Translations under genes and position numbers: made by a program
Shown here: piece by piece, positions 6,365 through 7,034 of the stretch
Layout of the letters: the number at the start of each line of letters is the position of its first letter
Numbering within the stretch: position 1 is the first letter of the stretch
NCBI GenBank assembly: GCA_947174685.1
Contig: CAMWJY010000042.1
Coordinates: 1 to 7,034 of the forward strand
Direction of reading: 5' to 3'
Length of the DNA: 7,034 nt
DNA from: an uncultured Mollicutes bacterium
Lineage (GTDB): Bacteria; Bacillota_I; Bacilli_A; Acholeplasmatales; Anaeroplasmataceae
Notes under the pieces: model-generated
Database searches by the model: none
What the model saw: the letters and a program-made list of their open reading frames with translations, nothing else
What the model was told of the DNA's origin: nothing

Positions 6365-6986
6365 ATTTGAAGAAAAATTATATGATGACGGCTATCACCT
6401 TATTTGTGGTGTAGATGAAGCAGGTCGTGGTCCCCTTGCTGGACCAGTTGTGGTTGCCTCATGCATTTTACCACCATTCTTACGCATTGAGGGAATCAAC
6501 GATTCTAAGCAGATCTCTGCAAAAAAGCGCTCAGAGCTATTTAAGATTATAATCAAGAATGCTATTGACTATAAAATCGTATTTATTAGTGAAAAGGATA
6601 TAGATGATTTAAATATCTATCAAGCAACAAAGAAAGGAATGCTTGAAGCCATAGAAGGTCTTACAACAAAGCCTGACTATGCTTTGATTGATGCTATGCC
6701 ATTAGGAGAATTAAAGATTCCCCACAACTCCATTATTCATGGTGATGCAAGATGTGCTAGTGTTGCTGCCGCAAGTATCCTTGCTAAGGTAACAAGAGAT
6801 GAATATATGGAAAAGATGGATGTGAAATATCCTAATTATGGCTTTAAGAAGCATAAGGGATATGGAACTAAAGCTCATATAGAGGCTTTAGAAAAGTATG
6901 GTCCTTGCGAAATTCATAGAAAAACCTATGCACCAGTTTCTAAATTTTTTTCTAAACAGTTATCCTTTCATTTTGATGAAGATTAA
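6336..6986 (+). CDS. rnhB: ribonuclease HII
   Basis: RNase HII cuts RNA in RNA-DNA hybrids and nicks at single ribonucleotides in DNA, the first step of ribonucleotide excision repair in the cytoplasm. The 216-residue protein shows the four metal-binding carboxylates: Asp27 and Glu28 in CGVDEAGRGPLAGPVV (24-39), Asp119 in ALIDAMPL and Asp137 in HGDARCASVAAASILAKVTRD (split as 135-145 and 146-155). The 18-residue gap between the last two equals that of E. coli (108 and 126, from memory). INDSKQIS (54-61) and the C-terminal HKGYGT (173-178) and HRKTYAPV (194-201) are also family features. The tail SKQLSFHFDED resembles a beta-clamp binding motif. It starts within rbgA (29-base overlap), implying translational coupling, and is the last gene before a terminator. 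It is shorter than B. subtilis RnhB (about 255 aa) but complete. Confidence 0.96.
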   Translation: MSDQKINLYEFEEKLYDDGYHLICGVDEAGRGPLAGPVVVASCILPPFLRIEGINDSKQISAKKRSELFKIIIKNAIDYKIVFISEKDIDDLNIYQATKKGMLEAIEGLTTKPDYALIDAMPLGELKIPHNSIIHGDARCASVAAASILAKVTRDEYMEKMDVKYPNYGFKKHKGYGTKAHIEALEKYGPCEIHRKTYAPVSKFFSKQLSFHFDED

Positions 6987-6992
6987 TGCTAT

Positions 6993-7030
6993 GTCTCAAT
7001 TTTTTTCTAAAAAGTTGAGGCTTTTCTTAT
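6993..7030 (+). terminator. rho-independent terminator of the operon
   Basis: A 13-bp stem (6993-7005 paired with 7009-7021, two G-T wobbles) closes a 3-base loop and is followed by TTTTCTTAT. It begins six bases after the rnhB stop. The T/A-rich upper stem makes it partly bidirectional in appearance, but the trailing T-run supports plus-strand termination. Confidence 0.8.
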
Positions 7031-7034
7031 AGAA

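Overview
The window is AT-rich and looks like chromosomal DNA of a low-GC Bacillota (Firmicutes), plausibly an Erysipelotrichia- or Mollicutes-related Bacilli lineage. This rests on the gene families, the strong GAGG-type ribosome binding sites and the short gene spacing. Trp is encoded by TGG, and TGA serves as a normal stop (position 2227), so the mycoplasma code is not in use. The exact genus cannot be fixed from the sequence. No tRNA, rRNA, CRISPR array, insertion sequence or phage gene is visible.

Layout. Positions 1-985 hold the 3' part of a MutS-family ATPase gene whose start lies outside the window. Positions 986-1323 contain no intact gene. On the minus strand this gap, plus the last 35 bases of the MutS-like gene, carries scrambled but recognisable pieces of a HAD-superfamily (Cof-like) phosphatase. 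The pieces are in the right order and spread over two reading frames, with the middle of the gene missing; I read this as a decayed pseudogene. A 12-bp perfect hairpin inside it can act as terminator for the MutS-like gene. A sigma-A type promoter (about 1268-1296) then starts a five-gene run on the plus strand.

The operon contains a 301-aa single-pass membrane protein of unknown function (1324-2229), an FtsK/SpoIIIE-family DNA translocase without its own transmembrane domain (2241-4550), a signal peptidase I with extra N-terminal membrane helices (4566-5489), the circularly permuted ribosome-assembly GTPase RbgA/YlqF (5510-6364) and ribonuclease HII (6336-6986). The genes lie 11, 15 and 20 bases apart and the last pair overlaps by 29 bases. 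A strong terminator follows rnhB at 6993-7030. A lepB-rbgA-rnhB cluster is a common Bacillota arrangement; finding it behind ftsK and an anchor-like membrane protein is less familiar to me. The operon thus joins chromosome segregation, protein export, 50S ribosome maturation and RNA-DNA hybrid repair, all growth-linked housekeeping tasks.

Most worth a second look are the HAD remnant hidden antisense in the gap, the loss of the NKxD guanine-specificity motif in RbgA (Cys-Lys-Ser-Ser instead), the soluble FtsK paired with an unknown membrane protein, and the altered DNA-reading domain of that FtsK. I saw no convincing sign of a new defence or mobile system.
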